Below, one piece after another: positions 14,427-16,713 of a stretch of DNA of 16,713 nucleotides. The stretch lies in assembly GCA_964565665.1 (NCBI GenBank), contig CAZMFZ010000086.1, positions 1 through 16,713 on the forward strand. Reading direction: 5' to 3'. Position 1 is the first letter of the stretch; every line of letters starts with the position of its first letter. The position numbers and the translations under genes are program-made. Source of the stretch: CAZMFZ01 sp964565665. GTDB taxonomy: Bacteria; Bacteroidota; Bacteroidia; Cytophagales; UBA9547. Under the pieces are notes generated by a model that worked only from the letters and a program-made list of their open reading frames with translations, did not search any database and was not told the origin of the DNA.

Positions 14427-15270
14427 ATCAAAGAGAGAAAGGCGAGAAGCTCGGACGACTGCAAGTATTGAAGCTTTTAATACACAAATTAAAACTATTA
14501 AAAAGCCAACATTGCACGAAACGGTTAGCTTCAAACATAGTGGGCAAACTGGAGATATTATTTATTCCATACCAGCAATGTTGGGCTTGGCCAATGGGAG
14601 AAAAATCGACCTTTATATCAAATTAGACGTTAAGATTGAGCTGCCAAATCTGCCTTACGGCTCAAAAATGTTGTCTCAGAAGGCATTTGATTTGCTATTG
14701 CCTTTGTTGAAGCTACAGTACTATTTCAATAAAATTGAGGTTTATACCGATCAGAATTTTGATTTTGATTTAGATTTATTTAGAAGTATGCCCATTAATG
14801 CAAATTTCGGATGCCTTCAAAGGCATTGGTTTCATATTTTTAATACGCATTACGATCTTTCAAAAATTTGGATAACAAATGTTAGTAATGAACCTCGATT
14901 ATCGAGGTCAATAATAGTAAGTAGAAGCCATAGATATAGAAACAACACCATCAATTACGGTTTTCTAAGCCTGTATGAAGAGGTGAAGTTTATTGGCACC
15001 GATGAAGAATACTTAGATTTTAAGAAAATTGTATCACACGCAAGCCATTTGAAAATAAATGATTTTCTAGAAATGGCATCTTTTATTAATAGTTGTAAAT
15101 TATTTATTGGCAACCAGTCCTTCCCTTTCGCACTAGCGGAAGCAATGAAAAGTACCAGAATATTGGAAATATGTCCGGAAACTCCGCATGTAATTCCTCA
15201 TGGAGCCTATGGCTATGATTTCTATTTTCAAGTTCATTTTGAGGAATTGGTGGAGAGATTAATGAACTAA
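14410..15270 (+). CDS. GT9-like (heptosyltransferase-fold) protein of unknown specificity
   Basis: This 286-aa protein has a strongly basic N-terminus (MGRWFKSKRERREAR). It then has HSGQTGDIIYSIPAMLGL (43-60), reminiscent of the GDxxxSLPAL motif of GT9 heptosyltransferases, and late on SCKLFIGNQSFPFALAEAM (228-246), recalling their FVGPDSGPMHLAAA donor-site block. The middle is divergent, and the protein is shorter than usual GT9 enzymes. The resemblance is remote, so activity is inferred. The ATG lies 17 nt inside the end of the polymerase gene, implying coupled translation, and this is the last gene of the plus operon. A perfect 7-bp inverted repeat (14892-14908) lies within the coding region. 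The next gene converges on it with 5 nt between the stops. Confidence 0.65.
   Translation: MGRWFKSKRERREARTTASIEAFNTQIKTIKKPTLHETVSFKHSGQTGDIIYSIPAMLGLANGRKIDLYIKLDVKIELPNLPYGSKMLSQKAFDLLLPLLKLQYYFNKIEVYTDQNFDFDLDLFRSMPINANFGCLQRHWFHIFNTHYDLSKIWITNVSNEPRLSRSIIVSRSHRYRNNTINYGFLSLYEEVKFIGTDEEYLDFKKIVSHASHLKINDFLEMASFINSCKLFIGNQSFPFALAEAMKSTRILEICPETPHVIPHGAYGYDFYFQVHFEELVERLMN
14892..14908. repeat. Perfect 7-bp inverted repeat inside the GT9-like gene
   Basis: ACCTCGA (14892-14898) and TCGAGGT (14902-14908) are perfect complements separated by TTA. The stem has four G-C pairs, strong for this AT-rich DNA. It encodes PRLSR and is not followed by a T tract, so it is not a terminator. A function is not evident. 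Confidence 0.4.
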
Positions 15271-15275
15271 ACTTC

Positions 15276-16712
15276 CTATTCAGTACAAAGAGGGATGTTT
15301 TTTCTTTTGCTATATTCTTTTGCTGTTTTCTCAGCTCCCACAAGCATATAATAATCCAAATCTTTTGGTTTATTGATTGTGACATTCAGAGAGTTCAAAC
15401 AAGATCTCTCAATTTCTTGGCCTTTTATTTCATGAATGTAAAAATCGCTTTGATTAAGTTTTCGAAGGTTTATTTTTAAAGAATACGCTCTTATGGAAAG
15501 CAATACAGTTACAAAACATAAAAAATAAAGACCAATTCTTATCCATTTAACTTCGGTGTTATACTTAAAAAAGTAAAATGTTGTAAAACTAATCATTGGA
15601 ATTAATGAAGGTGCAAAGTATCTCAGCCCCTGGATGCCCCAAGTGCTTATAAAAAAAGCAAAGAAAAATAAAGTTGATAAGTAGTAAAGTAAAAGAGGTA
15701 CAAATGTAATTTTCTTAAAATTGACTGCAAAAAAAATGCTATTCAAAATTATTAAAACAAATATAGGAGTATAATGCAGGTAATGCCCTGTCAGCCCTCT
15801 TAACCAATAATCAAACCCAGTATATTTGTCCTCAAGACGAATAAACATGAGCTCATCGGGAATATGAAAAAAATTAGGAATAAATGTAGTTTTCTGAACG
15901 AGCCCGATGATAAGGTAAGCACCTGCCATATAGTTGAATGGGTCTAAAAAATAACTTAATACGTTTCCACTTATTAATCCAAACAATAATATCGCCAGAT
16001 AGGTGGAGTTTTGTTTAACTCTTTTGGTAAACAGAAGATGGAGAAATGTTAGTGAGCATGCAACGAATAGAACAAAGCTCCATTCATTTTTCCCTAACCC
16101 AAATAAAATACTTGAAATATATAAAACCAATTTCTTGGTTAATTCTTTTTTTTCTTCCAAATCAATAAAAAGCAAAGACAGTGTAAGTATACCTGAAAAC
16201 AGTACGCCAATAGATGCGTCAATATGAATAGCATGTGTTGAGATCTCTAGTAGGAACTCTGAGATACTAAATATGAAAAGTAATATGAGTGGCAAAGGAT
16301 TCAGTAGTTTGTTATCTATGTAATTTCTATAGGTAACTACGTTTAGATAAATAAGTAAACATAATAGGATTATCAATAACGGCAGTGAAAAAAGGGAACG
16401 GGTAAAAGATGAAATATACAAATCATCATAACTTGTTGGATTATAAAATAATCCAACAAATTGACCTACTGAGGCTAAAAGATAAAGAGGAGGTGTAGGA
16501 TGGTAGAATGGCAGATATACCTTCACTCCGTCAAATTGACCCTGTAGCCAAAAGTTGGGTGCTTGTGGCCAGTTAAAAAATATATCAGTAATCTGTGAAT
16601 CTTCTCCATCAAAAGTTTGAATGTAATAGGGAATTCTAACTATTAAATAAAGAAAGGTGAATGATAAAATTAGAAAAAATCTATTGCTGAGAAACTCATT
16701 AATAGTTTTAAT
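15276..16712 (-). CDS. Polytopic GT-C-like glycosyltransferase or related membrane protein (5' partial)
   Basis: The minus-strand frame is open from the window edge to a TAG at 15278-15276, giving 478 visible residues. A GTG at 16526 could be mistaken for the start, but 62 more codons upstream encode what looks like the true N-terminal part. This is a first membrane helix (FFLILSFTFLYLIV) and an outside loop IQTFDGEDSQITDIFFNWPQ, in which acidic residues D35, E37 and D38 of the visible part are where GT-C enzymes keep their catalytic acid. About ten further hydrophobic segments follow, including HATHIDASIGV-like and GLGKNEWSF segments, and then a soluble C-terminal tail of about 70 residues. 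The overall design resembles polyprenyl-phosphate-sugar-dependent GT-C transferases, but no family signature is clear enough to name. The true start is probably just beyond the window. Confidence 0.7.
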   Translation of the reverse strand: MKTINEFLSNRFFLILSFTFLYLIVRIPYYIQTFDGEDSQITDIFFNWPQAPNFWLQGQFDGVKVYLPFYHPTPPLYLLASVGQFVGLFYNPTSYDDLYISSFTRSLFSLPLLIILLCLLIYLNVVTYRNYIDNKLLNPLPLILLFIFSISEFLLEISTHAIHIDASIGVLFSGILTLSLLFIDLEEKKELTKKLVLYISSILFGLGKNEWSFVLFVACSLTFLHLLFTKRVKQNSTYLAILLFGLISGNVLSYFLDPFNYMAGAYLIIGLVQKTTFIPNFFHIPDELMFIRLEDKYTGFDYWLRGLTGHYLHYTPIFVLIILNSIFFAVNFKKITFVPLLLYYLSTLFFFAFFISTWGIQGLRYFAPSLIPMISFTTFYFFKYNTEVKWIRIGLYFLCFVTVLLSIRAYSLKINLRKLNQSDFYIHEIKGQEIERSCLNSLNVTINKPKDLDYYMLVGAEKTAKEYSKRKNIPLCTE

Positions 16713-16713
16713 A

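Noticed and set aside
1..16713. tRNA or rRNA genes, CRISPR array, complete insertion sequence
   Set aside because: No cloverleaf-like or rRNA-like stretch, no regularly spaced repeats and no transposase were seen; nearly all sequence is covered by genes.

Overview
The window looks like a piece of a Bacteroidota (Cytophaga/Flavobacterium-like) genome. It is AT-rich and lacks recognisable Shine-Dalgarno sequences before most starts. Candidate promoters resemble the TTG / TAnnTTTG type. The efflux adaptor is a lipoprotein, and the neighbours are typical of Bacteroidota surface-polysaccharide loci. The sequence is a scaffold: a 10-N gap lies at 13789-13798. The phylum is inferred from these traits and no marker gene confirms it.

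Region 1 (1-4592, + strand). After the last 31 codons of an unrecognised gene comes a two-gene metal-efflux unit: a CzcA/CusA-type RND pump (264-3395) and its lipoprotein membrane-fusion partner (3408-4592). No TolC-type outer-membrane channel is visible.

Region 2 (4629-8965, - strand) converges on the pump genes. It is a tight operon read from right to left: a GT87-like polytopic (GT-C) glycosyltransferase, two GT4 glycosyltransferases and a GT2 glycosyltransferase. The GT2 has no normal start codon in front of its conserved N-terminus; the expected position reads ATC.

Region 3 (8966-9191) is the divergent spacer. It holds a minus-strand promoter candidate and a GC-richer imperfect inverted repeat.

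Region 4 (9192-15270, + strand) is the second, divergent operon: GT2, GT4, a second copy of the GT2 family seen in region 2, a GT17-type transferase, an O-antigen polymerase/ligase (Wzy/WaaL-like) and a GT9-like protein. Spacing is very tight apart from a 43-nt repeat-containing spacer before the GT17 gene. The polymerase is interrupted by the scaffold gap and by about 134 nt of foreign sequence. Read on the minus strand, that sequence encodes part of an Ig/PKD-like repeat domain. Deleting 13655-13803 across a shared GTTTT restores one continuous 441-aa polymerase, so I read this as a chimeric contig end and not a broken gene.

Region 5 (15276-16713, - strand) is a polytopic GT-C-like protein whose 5' end lies outside the window.

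Regions 2-5 probably build and polymerise a surface glycan (O-antigen, capsule or exopolysaccharide). At least seven transferases and a polymerase are present. No flippase, initiating sugar-phosphate transferase, chain-length regulator or nucleotide-sugar synthesis gene is in view, so the locus probably continues outside the window or relies on functions encoded elsewhere. I found no RNA genes, CRISPR arrays or complete mobile elements.
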